Shown: positions 1 through 8,208 of the stretch, piece by piece
Numbering within the stretch: position 1 is the first letter of the stretch
Layout of the letters: each line of letters opens with the position of its first letter
DNA from: Larix sibirica
Lineage: Eukaryota > Streptophyta > Pinopsida > Pinales > Pinaceae
NCBI GenBank assembly: GCA_004151065.3
Contig: NWUY0300022853.1
Coordinates: 33,320 to 51,757 of the forward strand
Length of the DNA: 18,438 nt
Direction of reading: 5' to 3'
The notes under the pieces: model-generated
Told to the model about the DNA's origin: nothing
Database searches by the model: none
The model's input: only the letters and a program-made list of their open reading frames with translations
Made by a program: the position numbers and the translations under genes

Positions 1-187
1 TGTGTTTTTGTCCATCATCATTGTTAGCTTCATTGTCATCATCCCCTTTCATTTCTTCGTCCTCTTTGCTGTATGTGCCACTGCCTACTTCTTCCTCCTC
101 ATCATTGGTATTTCAACTTTCCGACACCACCATCATAATCAAAATTGGTACCAAAAGAAAAAATCACATACCCATCACGCTTCTTGA
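1..187. other. Low-complexity open frame at the window edge, not assigned
   Basis: On the + strand a frame without stops runs from the window edge to a stop at 185-187. It reads as a long hydrophobic stretch (about 39 residues rich in I, F, V and L) followed by a basic, His-rich tail, which could be the C-terminus of a membrane protein. The same codon register read on the - strand, from about 120 down to 1, is also open and is strongly acidic, with runs of Glu, Asp and Asn ending in an NDDGQKH-type stretch. GAN-rich acidic codons read as hydrophobic residues when inverted, so only one of the two can be biological, and possibly neither. No homology is recognised. The edge truncation prevents a decision. 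Confidence 0.25.
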
Positions 188-1762
188 CTCAAGATAAGAT
201 TAACTTGTTGCTTGCAATAGAATGCTGGAGAAGGAGAAATGGGAAAGAGTAAGAGAAGAGAACATTCAAATATTCAACAGTGTGGAAATCTTTTTTAAAA
301 CAAACAAAGATTGGGCTTTAGAGCCTACCTCTTCAACTCTTCGGTGGTGGTTGAATGTAACTATGGTAGCTTTCAATCTCCATTCCAAGCTCTCACAAAC
401 AACCTTCAATCTCTCTTCCAAGTTCTCACAAATTTGTTCCTTAACAAGTACCAAACAATTCACTCAAAATCCTATCAATAATGAGTGAAATGAGAAATAG
501 AATGAGAGCAAATGGAGGGAGTGAGTGTTTTAGTCAACTAAAAGAACCCTAGCCATGCCTAGACCTAAGTTTGGAACGTTGTCGTGGTTTCCACAAGCAA
601 GGAAAAAAAATCATTTCTAATTCGTGAGAGCGAGTATGGATTGATGTTTTTGCACCTAGGAGTGATCCAAGAGCAATGAGGGAGCATGCTCCCAAACATC
701 ATTCCTAGAAGGGATTGATCAGGAAGCACACTCCCAAGGGTGCTTCATGATTGCTCCCTCTAGGATTGTGATTCGGGAGTGAAGCAAGAGTTGGGTGGGT
801 CTCCCACAGAACCTATGATTTATCCACCGTATCAAACCCTCTAGAGATAGATAGGAATATTTGACTTGTGACACATCGACCTCGGAAACATGATACAGGG
901 GACATGTTTTATATAAATGTTACACAATTATATATATTAAATAAAGTTAAAAATTACAAATACAAAGATCCATTTTTTTAGAAATTAGAATTTTTACAAA
1001 ACATGATACAACTAGTTACTACATCAATGATGATCAAACACAAGAAATTAGAATATTCAATACATGTCATAAAATTTAAGTTAGAACCTTAAAGTTTTTT
1101 TTTTAAGTCATTTGATGTCATCAAAATAAAAATGTATTACATAGACACTGAGTCAATGATACTGTAGGTGGGAATGCCAATGTCAAATACAAAATAGGGT
1201 ATATACTAGAAGCGTAGATGGAAGAATCTCATGGTTTGTCACTCTCACACTCAATAATTCTCCATGTCATAAGCATCAAATCATTTACACTGCCATTGCT
1301 CTCTCCTCCATCCTTCTCCTCTATCCAATCCAAGATCTACATCTGCCAGTGGGAGGATGACCCCTCAAGGAAGATCATCATTATCAAAAGTGAACAGTTC
1401 TAGCAGGATCCAAGTTGGCTAATGCTACCTCAACACTGCTATTCAAACCTTTAGCATCAGCAAACACATCTTTTTTGCTCCTTGGTATTTGACATGTTGG
1501 GACATGTCTAGGGCATGTGTTCGACATGCAGGATAGGACACATGGCCCTATGAGATGTGTCCTGTTATACAGAACAAAATAATAAAAGAATGGCAAAAGT
1601 TGATTGGTTCCAAAGGTTAATAGCTTTATCTACCATATCAAAATCCTCAGAGACAATTGCAATGGAAGAGAGAGTCCAGTTGTAATTTTGATGGTGTATA
1701 AACATGTTTATAATTTTTCTTAAAAATAAATTATACATGTCAAAATCATACAGATATATATA
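188..1762. other. Gene-free region with weak repeats
   Basis: No coding exon is recognised. The stretch holds a small imperfect tandem duplication at 372-432 (offset about 33 bp, core TTCCAAG.TCTCACAAA), two adjacent imperfect hairpins at 655-764, a diverged direct-repeat pair beginning at about 818 and 1625, and a CATG-rich segment with a 9-bp perfect inverted repeat (AGGACACAT, 1535-1543, against 1555-1563). The - strand of 1384-1500 has a short open frame containing DVFADAKGLNSSVEVALANL, then apparently frameshifted. I cannot assign it to a family. The region looks like old eroded repeat DNA. Confidence 0.5.
655..764. repeat. Two adjacent imperfect hairpins sharing a CCTAG arm
   Basis: The first arm, CCTAGGAGTGAT at 655-666, pairs with ATCATTCCTAG at 698-708, and GGAGCATGCTCC (681-692) forms a 12-bp perfect palindrome inside the loop. 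A second hairpin reuses the 704-708 CCTAG: about 704-729 pairs imperfectly with 740-764, including the perfect stem GAAGCAC (723-729) with GTGCTTC (740-746). This may be a decayed terminal-inverted-repeat element or a chance structured stretch. No target-site duplication is evident. Confidence 0.4.
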
Positions 1763-2010
1763 AGGTGGAGTAAGCTAAACGATAGACAATTTGCACTTTT
1801 CTGGCAATTTTTCCCAGAATCCGGCAATGTGATTTTTGCTGAAATTGCAATTTTCATTGTTCAAATTGGAATTTTGGTTGCAGAAATGGATTTCCTGAAT
1901 ATGCAATTCCAACAACCTAAAACTGCAATTTCATCGATTTCTGCCGGATTTTGGCTGGGAAAATTGCTGGAAAACAGGTGCAAATTGTCGATCATTTAGC
2001 TTACGCCTCT
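1763..2010. mobile_element. Palindromic MITE with arms of about 100 bp (copy 1)
   Basis: The two halves are reverse complements over most of their length. The left arm starts AGGTGGAGTAAGCTAAACGA and the inverted right arm starts AGAGGCGTAAGCTAAATGAT. Both continue through GACAATTTGCAC, a ..GCAATTTT.CCCAG segment and AATCCGGCA, then GAAATTGCA, before a short unpaired centre around 1870-1905. Mismatches and small indels are scattered through the arms. The flanks share TA-rich sequence (..TATATAAGG at the left, ..CTATAAGG at the right), so a short TA-containing target duplication is likely but its exact length is ambiguous. There is no open reading frame, so this is a non-autonomous element that depends on a transposase elsewhere. 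A transcript through it would fold into a hairpin of roughly 100 bp. A diverged second copy lies near 17.3-17.46 kb. Superfamily is not assignable from this window. Confidence 0.8.
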
Positions 2011-2936
2011 ATAAGGTGAAATGGTTGATAGTGGCATTCCTCAGTAAGCTGATGGTATATAACCTATGTGTCTCATGCGTATATGTTTTTGCAGGGTGAT
2101 GCTTGTGTGGGCACCATGATTGTAATTCACCATGACATACCTGTGAAAACCTCAATCTCTTTCAGCTAGGGATATCTTCCTATGCAGGGGTTGTTTTATG
2201 TCCTTGAAGATAATCATATTTCACACTTTTTAATGGACTTGGTTTATCAATTGTAAGTTATTGCTTTATATTGGTTGGGAGTTCCGCTGCAACTTGCAAT
2301 GCTGCATTCCCTCAAGTGACAATTCCCATTAGTCGACAAATACTTCCATTGGTTGTATCTTGTAAGAAACGATTCTTTTATGGACATATTGCTGTTAGTC
2401 ATGTAAATCTTGCTGGTATTTGCCCTTCTCTTCAAGAGACTTGAAATATTATAGAAATCCACTACTAACTGCATTATGCACCAATTATAATTTTACATGA
2501 TTGCATGCCCGTTCAGTGTCCACTCCGACCAAGATACAGCCATTTATTTTCCTGTTTGATTGCCAGTATGTGTACAGTTAAGGTGTTCAATATGTGTATG
2601 CTGGTGTTAGTTATTGGGGAAAATATGTTTTTCGGCACCAAAGCATGTTTCTAGTTGAGAATGCTGACTTTCCTTTGTGATATTGTATTCCTGTTTTCTC
2701 TTTTGTTTTGTCATCCATCTGCAATTTATGACAATTTTTGTTGCATTTAAGTGCAGAATTTGAATTTCTTTCCAAATATGATTAGTGAATTTCTTTATCT
2801 GTGTTGTTGCAACATTTTTTACATGCTTGTGAAGGGCTAAAAAAACATGGTTTAATATTTGTCAATTATGACTTAAAATTTATCGGATGACCAATTATGG
2901 ATTCTGAACATGTGGTTATTCCTCTTCTATGTGCAG
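2011..2936 (+). other. Non-coding; probably intron upstream of the RUVBL1-like exons
   Basis: No exon of the RUVBL1-like gene or of any other gene was recognised here. The T-rich + strand and the polypyrimidine-rich stretch running into the acceptor at 2936 fit intron sequence. If the terminal exons belong to a complete gene, the intron before them starts before position 1 of the window or at an exon too diverged to see. Open frames on the - strand in this stretch (2247-2474) show no family features. Confidence 0.5.
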
Positions 2937-3231
2937 GCATGCAGTCCAACTCTTATCACCTGCAAGTATTGTGGCTCGCACTAATGGTCGTGATCAAGTT
3001 TGCAAGGTCATTATCTGACTACAAACTTCAAGGAGTTTATATTTCAATGGATAGGTTCACATTGTTGGTGTTTATTTTTCTTGCTGATTTCAAGGGAGAC
3101 ATTTAATTTAATGTTTTGCCTAAAATTTCATTTTTCAGGAAGACCTAGAAGATGTCAGTACATTGTTCCTTGATGCAAAGGCCTCAGCAAGACTTCTTCA
3201 AGAGCAGCCTGACAGATACATCTCACAATAA
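2937..3231 (+). CDS. RUVBL1: RuvB-like 1 (RUVBL1/pontin/RIN1-type) AAA+ ATPase, last two coding exons only
   Basis: RUVBL1 is an AAA+ ATPase that forms hexameric or dodecameric rings with RUVBL2 and acts in INO80/SWR1 chromatin remodelling, R2TP-dependent complex assembly and, in plants, TOR/meristem-related functions. Exon 2937-3006 (acceptor GTGCAG, donor GTCATT) reads HAVQLLSPASIVARTNG then RDQVCK. Exon 3139-3231 (acceptor TTTCAG) reads EDLEDVSTLFLDAKASARLL then QEQPDRYISQ and a TAA stop. The HAVQLLSPASIVA block is the helix after the sensor-2 Arg in RUVBL1, and the end with a LFLDAK-SA-LL pattern and a near-terminal Tyr matches RUVBL1 rather than RUVBL2. The exon starts at the third base of a codon, so the sensor-2 Arg codon would be completed across the intron. 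About 53 of roughly 455 residues are present, in frame across the 132-bp intron. Upstream exons are not seen, so this is either the 3' end of a real gene with a long preceding intron or a broken copy. Confidence 0.85.
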
Positions 3232-3576
3232 ATCACTTTGGATTGTGTAGAAGTGTTATAAATCATACCCTTACAGAAATTTAGGGGTATTTATCCAGTG
3301 ACAGTTTCAATATTCACTGGAAGTTTTTTAACAATTGTACCTAAGATACCGTGGATACCTTCAGTGAGTGTGTCTTGGGACAGGCGGATTTATGCTGCAT
3401 TCTGTTGCACCAACCGTTATGGTTAAGTTTCCTTTGAATTTCAAACACTAGTGTGCATTTTTGTTTACATGCACATGCAATTTCAAGTTGTAAATTTTGT
3501 TGAGGGTTTAGAGTGTAGTTACTAGTGAAGGTTGAGTCAGCTTTGGTGTTAGGGTTATGTACCATGTTGCTGAATG
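3232..3576 (+). other. Probable 3' UTR and flank of the RUVBL1-like gene
   Basis: This follows directly after the TAA at 3229-3231 and is T-rich, with no open frame of interest on the + strand. An AATAAA hexamer at 3227-3232 overlaps the stop codon and is too early to direct cleavage. No other clear poly(A) signal stands out before the repeat block at 3577. Confidence 0.4.
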
Positions 3577-3848
3577 AAAATTCTGGGCATAGCTTGCTTG
3601 TTAGATACCAAGGTCACTGCTAGTATCATCTTGCTAAGTTGTCTGTTATTATCATTCAATTTTGGACACATTGATATTATCATGTTATTATAGTCTAAGT
3701 GCACTGCTAATAGCATGTTATAAATTGTGTTGTTATTATGAAAACTTTGGACAACTTGTTTATTGTGAGATACCAAGTTGACTGTTATTATTATGAAAAT
3801 TGTGTACATTGCTTGATTGGGAAATACCAAGTTGGCTTGTATTATTAT
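3577..3848. repeat. Degenerate tandem repeats of about 55 bp
   Basis: Two well-aligned adjacent units, 3740-3794 and 3795-3848, share the pattern GAAAA.T.TG..ACA.......TTG then AATACCAAGTTG or GATACCAAGTTG and end in TATTATTATG. An older unit at 3577-3630 has GATACCAAGGTCACTG, and the sequence between is a more decayed version. The array ends about 30 bp before the 5' LTR at 3876. There is no evidence of function. Confidence 0.6.
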
Positions 3849-3875
3849 GTTCACAATAATTTTGAATGAGCAGAC

Positions 3876-4254
3876 TATTGAGCTTATGTGGTTAATCTTC
3901 ACTTCATTATATCGATGCACAGGTATCTAAGCAACCCATTTATTGTATCTTTCTATATTTGACTTGGTTGGCCTGGTCATCCTCTTGTGGCTAGCACTCT
4001 ACCCCTAAAAAATGTGTATAAATACAATGTTACTTAGGCAGAGGGCACTTCTAAAGAAATCTGTCTACTTGTGGTATTTTGCTCTATTTGTGTAGTTGAT
4101 CATTCTTCATTATAGTTGATCTCTCTTGGACAAGATATGGTATGTAAACATCTTTCTTGTGATCTAAATTAAGCGCGGTTATAACTCTCCAGATTTGTTA
4201 GGGTTTGTTGACGAGATCACCGTAGATGTACTGTCTTCTTACATGATCTCAACA
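3876..4254 (+). repeat. 5' LTR of the copia element
   Basis: The LTR begins TATTGAGCT, a mutated form of the TGTTGAGAT start of the 3' LTR, and ends GATCTCAACA. A TATAAATA box at 4017-4024 sits at the same place as in the 3' LTR. It is shorter than its partner mainly because about 40 bp after GTTAC (near 4034) are missing. Both LTRs share GATGTACTGTCTTCTTA before the terminal GATCTCAACA. Confidence 0.85.
4017..4024 (+). promoter_or_regulatory. TATA box of the 5' LTR
   Basis: TATAAATA within GTGTATAAATA, conserved at 7926-7933 in the 3' LTR. By family convention this is the RNA polymerase II promoter that sets the U3/R boundary. The element is decayed, so present activity is unknown. Confidence 0.6.
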
Positions 4255-4256
4255 TG

Positions 4257-4269
4257 TGGTATCAGATAT
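4257..4269 (+). other. Primer-binding site, initiator-Met tRNA type
   Basis: TGGTATCAGA starts two bases after the end of the 5' LTR. This is the standard plant Ty1/copia PBS, complementary to the 3' end of initiator methionine tRNA. The usual following GC is TA here, a small decay. Confidence 0.85.
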
Positions 4270-5540
4270 AGTGTGATCTCCTATTCTACCCATTTTTTTA
4301 GTAGAAAATATGTTTCGGGGAAAGTCTTTAGCAGGACATCAATTTGTCCTTGTGTTTTTTTTTTCCTCCACCAACACTATCTTATTTTGGCTTTTTCAGC
4401 GAGTATTTGTGCAGTCATGCTTCCAAGGGTAGTGCGCCTGCCCCTTGTCCTTCAGCCAAAAGTTTTCTGCTGTTTCTAGACAACCCTGGTATCATGATCC
4501 ATTTTTTTGGTCCATAAAGGCAGCAGAGCCTCATTGGTCCAAAGATTACATATTGGCCCTCCGCCTTTTCAGAAGGATGGGTTGCTGATTCCAAAGCCTC
4601 TAGGCATACAATAAAACACCAGGTACACTATCGACAAAAGTATAATGGAGTGTATGTTGTTATTGGCGATGGAGCATCCCCACAGGTTTTACGCTGTGGC
4701 GAAGCTCTTCTTGTTTCATGAATAAGACCAAATCTACTTTCTATATACAACATCATTCACACCAACAAAAGGTGGAGTTTTGCCAGATCGACGGGTCAAG
4801 GACATGGATGGTGGTTCTAAAGTGGTTGCTTTTGGTTATTGTGATGAATCCAATCAGAGTTATAGGTTGGGGAAATCCTCATCTCCTTGAAACAAAGTGG
4901 ATTCACTACAACAAACTATGACATCAACACTTGGGGCATACCAATTTTGAGTCTTTACATTGTTTGCTTCCATCTAAGGATGGCAAAATGGCATTCTACA
5001 GATTAAACTACTCACTGGTGTCTGTGAAGGATGTATGCTAGTGAATCACCATCACGAGTCTATATTGGGGTAAGTCTCTCGTTCTCCTAGATTGGTTCAT
5101 AAGATATTCGCCATCCTATGACCACTTCTTCACTTGGTGGGATCCAATATTTCCTCACCTTCATTTATGATTTCCCTTGCATTTTTGGGAGATACTTTTC
5201 AATCCTTGGGTGAAGACTTTGAGAAATTCAAGGAATTTCAATCATTGGTGTAAAATTGCAGCGATTGCAAGATCAAAGTAGTGGTCGTGGAGATGGACAT
5301 TTCAATGACAAGTTTCATCAATTTTTCACATTTCATGGAATTGTTTGGTAGAAGCCAAACCCGTAGTGAGATGTAACAGATCATTGAAGGATTGTAGCTA
5401 TCAATTAGACGTTACTCAGGATGTTTGCCATATTACTCCTTTTGAGAAATGGTATGGTTACAATCCCAACTTTGCATTTAAAAATATTTGTATCATGTGT
5501 AAGTTAACACTGTATTGTGGTGGGCTAGTGAAAAACATCT

Positions 5541-5602
5541 AAGGCATATCACCTATATGATCCTCACCAACAAGGCGATCACCTATATGATCCTCTACCA
5601 AT
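5541..5602. repeat. Tandem duplication, unit about 31 bp
   Basis: Two consecutive copies of AAGGC..ATCACCTATATGATCCTC.ACCAA.., at 5541-5571 and 5572-5602, followed by a third AAGGCGAT start. It lies in the linker after the integrase remnant of the copia element. Confidence 0.75.
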
Positions 5603-5810
5603 AAGGCGATTGGATAGTGGGATGCTGTCTTTAATAACATTTTTCTACCATGGTCCACTAGGAATCTATCCCACGCTATTGTAGACTGTTTGTTTCCAAC
5701 TGTTTCAATGGATCTCTCTTCTTTATGAATTGATGATGATCCCCCTTTTTTGAGTGCTTCTTCTAACACCCTCTCCACAATGACTTAGCAAACTACCCAT
5801 GATGAGCCTC

Positions 5811-6004
5811 ATGTTGATGATATGTTCGATACTATTTGTATTGAAGTGTCGTTTGCTCCAAATTCTCCATTCGATCTCCTACTAGTTGATCAACCCCATA
5901 ACAATATATGTTGATGATATGTTCGATACTATTTGCATTGAAGTGTCGTTTACTCCAAATTCTCCATTCGATCTCCTACTAGTTGATCAACCCCATAACA
6001 ATAT
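5811..6004. repeat. 97-bp direct tandem duplication
   Basis: Units 5811-5907 and 5908-6004 are nearly identical. I see two substitutions (TTTGTATTG versus TTTGCATTG, and GTTTGCTCC versus GTTTACTCC). Both begin ATGTTGATGATATGTTCGAT and end CCCATAACAATAT. The duplication lies between the integrase and RT remnants. The few differences make it much younger than the insertion, judged by the LTR divergence. Confidence 0.95.
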
Positions 6005-7298
6005 GACTATAGAGCCCTTCGCTTTTGCTCTCCCTTCAATTAAGTCACCATTGCCCAATTGGGCTAAATCTACTTTTCAAGATGCCATTCCACAACTTCC
6101 TCCTGAAGGATAATTAGAATGTCAATGAAAGAGCCCTTGGTCTCTAACGTTGATGTTGATCCTACTACTTGCACCTGGCGAAAGGAATCTTTAGAATGGA
6201 AGGATGCTCTTGTTGTTTAGTATGATGCCTTGAAAAATTTGAAACTAGAACTAGCCCCATTACTAAAGGGTAAGAATTTGGTTGGCTGAAAATGAGTTTA
6301 TGAAGACAAGCATGATGTAGATCGAAAACAATTATAAAGTTCGTCTTGTTGTTAGAGGCTTCTCTTAGAAAGAAGGAATTGGCCATTTAGAGTCATTTGC
6401 TCTAGTGGCTTGTATTGACTCAATTTAGATAAAATTCTATCTATAGTTGGTACATTGAATTGGGAAGTTCATCAAAGGGATGCCGAGTTCTTTTCTCCAT
6501 CAAGATCTCCAAGAAGATATTTATATGTAATGGCCATTAAGATTTGTGCAAACTGGTTGATCTTCCTTGCTTTGTAAGCTCAAGAAATTTTTAGATGGTC
6601 TTAGAAGCAACATGTAAGCACTTTGTGCTTAGTATTAGTATGAAAAGATTGACTTTATCTTTATCAATCACATCACTAGTTGCAAGGCTAAGGATGATCT
6701 CTATATTTTCCATCAAGAGGGTAGAGGGAAAAACTCTCATAATTGTGCTCTAGGTGGACGATCTTCTTTTGACTAGTTACTCAGCCATGATCAATGACAT
6801 GAAGCAACATCGTAAGGAATATTTTGAAATCATTGATTTAGGGTTGCTTTGTTCTTTATATCCCTTTATCAACTTTAGTACCCCATGGATCTCTTGCAGT
6901 GCTTTGGAATGGAAATTTGCAAGTTGGTGAGTAATGCAATTACTTTTAAGGATAAAGTTTCAAGGCAAGTGCCCTTCACCTATATTTGATACATCTCTTA
7001 ATTGATTTCTAGTCAACTATTTGCTTCTTACACTTTCTTGGCTATATGTCTCAATTAGTATGTGTTCGCATTACATGCATTAGTCGTTAATGGTAGGATG
7101 CTAAGTGCATCTTGCCTATCTTAAGGCCACCCCTCACATGGGTTTTCTTTACTCCACTAGGGTTGAAATTCATCTCGTTTTTTTAATGCCCATTAGGTGT
7201 GTGATTTTGATCCTTGCTTTCTCTTGGTTAAGGATCAATTTGTTGGTGTTTTAAGAAGCAACATGATGTGGGTTTGAGCTCCACTGAAGTTGGATATG

Positions 7299-7374
7299 CT
7301 AGTGCAACTCATGTCAAGAAGCATCCTCCCTAGATACTAGTGCAACTCATGTCAAGAAGTATCCTCCCTAGATA
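7299..7374. repeat. 38-bp direct tandem duplication
   Basis: Units 7299-7336 and 7337-7374 differ at one base (AAGCATCC versus AAGTATCC). It lies directly after the RNase H remnant, and the flanking sequence is unremarkable. Confidence 0.95.
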
Positions 7375-7632
7375 TGTATGATACTTGATCAACTAGGTCT
7401 TGCTCAACGACCTTCTGCCATCTTATTATTTGACTACTAGAGCATTATTGAGCTTATTTGCAATCTAGTGAATCATTAGAAGTTCAAACACATTTAGATT
7501 TAGATGCATTACTTTCAACATCTCCATGTTCAAGAACGACTTTTGCTAGTTTTGTCCATTATGTAGATCAACTTGTCGAATCTTCACCAAATCTTTTCTA
7601 TACCTTGCCTTCGCCAATGTACAGATTGGTCT

Positions 7633-7728
7633 AAGTAAGCTGCCATTAAGGGGGAAAACATGATGCTTTGTAGTGTTGTCAAGTAAGCTGCCATTAAGGG
7701 GGAAAACATGATGCGTTGTAGTGTTGTC
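7633..7728. repeat. 48-bp tandem duplication carrying a duplicated polypurine tract
   Basis: Units 7633-7680 and 7681-7728 differ at one position (GATGCTTTG versus GATGCGTTG). Each contains ATTAAGGGGGAAAAC, which resembles the AAGGGGGA polypurine tract used by plant copia elements to prime plus-strand DNA. The 3' LTR starts at 7762, which is 34 bp after the second unit, and a shorter purine run (AAGGAGTGG, 7753-7761) directly abuts the LTR. Which run acted as the PPT is unclear. Confidence 0.9.
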
Positions 7729-7761
7729 TCTCCATGGCTCCCTATTTAGATTAAGGAGTGG

Positions 7762-8208
7762 TGTTGAGATAATGTGGGTTAATATTCACTTGAGATTACA
7801 TGTCAATCAATTTTACTAATGTATTAATAGCTTTATGGAGCTTACACATGGGTATATCTTTTTATATTTGAAAGGGTTGACCTTGTCATCCTCTTGGGGC
7901 TAGTGTTGTACCCCATGAGGATGTGTATAAATAGAAGGTTACACTCATTTGTATCGTCCCATTCAAGTGAATTAATTCATTCTTTGCCTAGGGCCATATC
8001 TAAAGAATTTGCTCTACTTGTGGTATTGAGCTCAATTTGTGTGGTTGATTGTTCTTGGTTATAAATGATCTTTCTTGGATGAAGATATGATGCATGAACA
8101 TTGTTTTTGCTATCTATATTATGTGGTATAGATATGTTGGTTTGATGATTAGATTAGGATTTGTTGAAGGGGTCACTTTAGATGTACTGTCTTCTTATGA
8201 TCTCAACA
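7762..8208 (+). repeat. 3' LTR of the copia element
   Basis: A 447-bp LTR starting TGTTGAGAT and ending ATCTCAACA, a perfect 9-bp terminal inverted repeat with the canonical TG..CA ends. A TATAAATA box is at 7926-7933. It is longer than the 5' LTR, mainly because it keeps the stretch around 7940-7985 (CTCATTTGTATCGTCCC..) that the 5' copy has lost. Confidence 0.9.

Larger units (their letters stand above)
4581..7400 (+). pseudogene. Broken copia polyprotein (PR, INT, RT, RNase H remnants)
   Basis: Domain traces are visible in shifting frames. The protease active-site region starting at 4587 reads DSKAS where the family has DSGAS. The GAG-pre-integrase motif at 4916-4970 reads L-stop-HQHLGHTNFESLH, with a TGA at 4919 replacing the usual Trp. 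Integrase is seen at about 5150-5480 as YFLTFIYDF, then FEKFKEFQSLV after a frameshift, a degenerate second catalytic block FHQFFTFHGI, and ITPFEKWYG. RT traces are YKVRLVVRGFS near 6335, then VDDLLLT at 6754-6774, where the Tyr of the YVDD active site is a TAG stop (6751). RNase H shows HLAYLKATPHMGFLYS near 7108 and FKKQHDVGLSSTEVGY near 7252. The gag region before 4581 is too decayed to recognise. No intact enzyme can be made. Confidence 0.85.
3876..8208 (+). mobile_element. Decayed full-length Ty1/copia LTR retrotransposon
   Basis: This is an old element of about 4.3 kb in sense orientation, bounded by two related LTRs (3876-4254 and 7762-8208). It has a PBS directly after the 5' LTR and a purine-rich stretch before the 3' LTR. 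Between them, remnants appear in the order protease, GAG-pre-integrase, integrase, reverse transcriptase, RNase H. Integrase ahead of RT defines the copia rather than the gypsy arrangement. The coding region is riddled with stops and frameshifts, so it cannot act autonomously. The flanking five bases (CAGAC at the left, TAGAG at the right) agree at only three positions, consistent with an eroded target duplication or with none. The LTRs differ at roughly a fifth of positions by eye plus a gap of about 40 bp, so the insertion is old. Several internal tandem duplications arose within it. Confidence 0.9.

Noticed and set aside
1384-1596. Gene fragment on the - strand
   Set aside because: A stretch reads like plausible protein but is short, broken by an apparent frameshift and not assignable to a family.
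3555-3920. 121-residue open frame on the - strand
   Set aside because: It runs over the degenerate 55-bp repeats and into the 5' LTR. The repetitive Ile/Asn-rich translation reflects the repeats.
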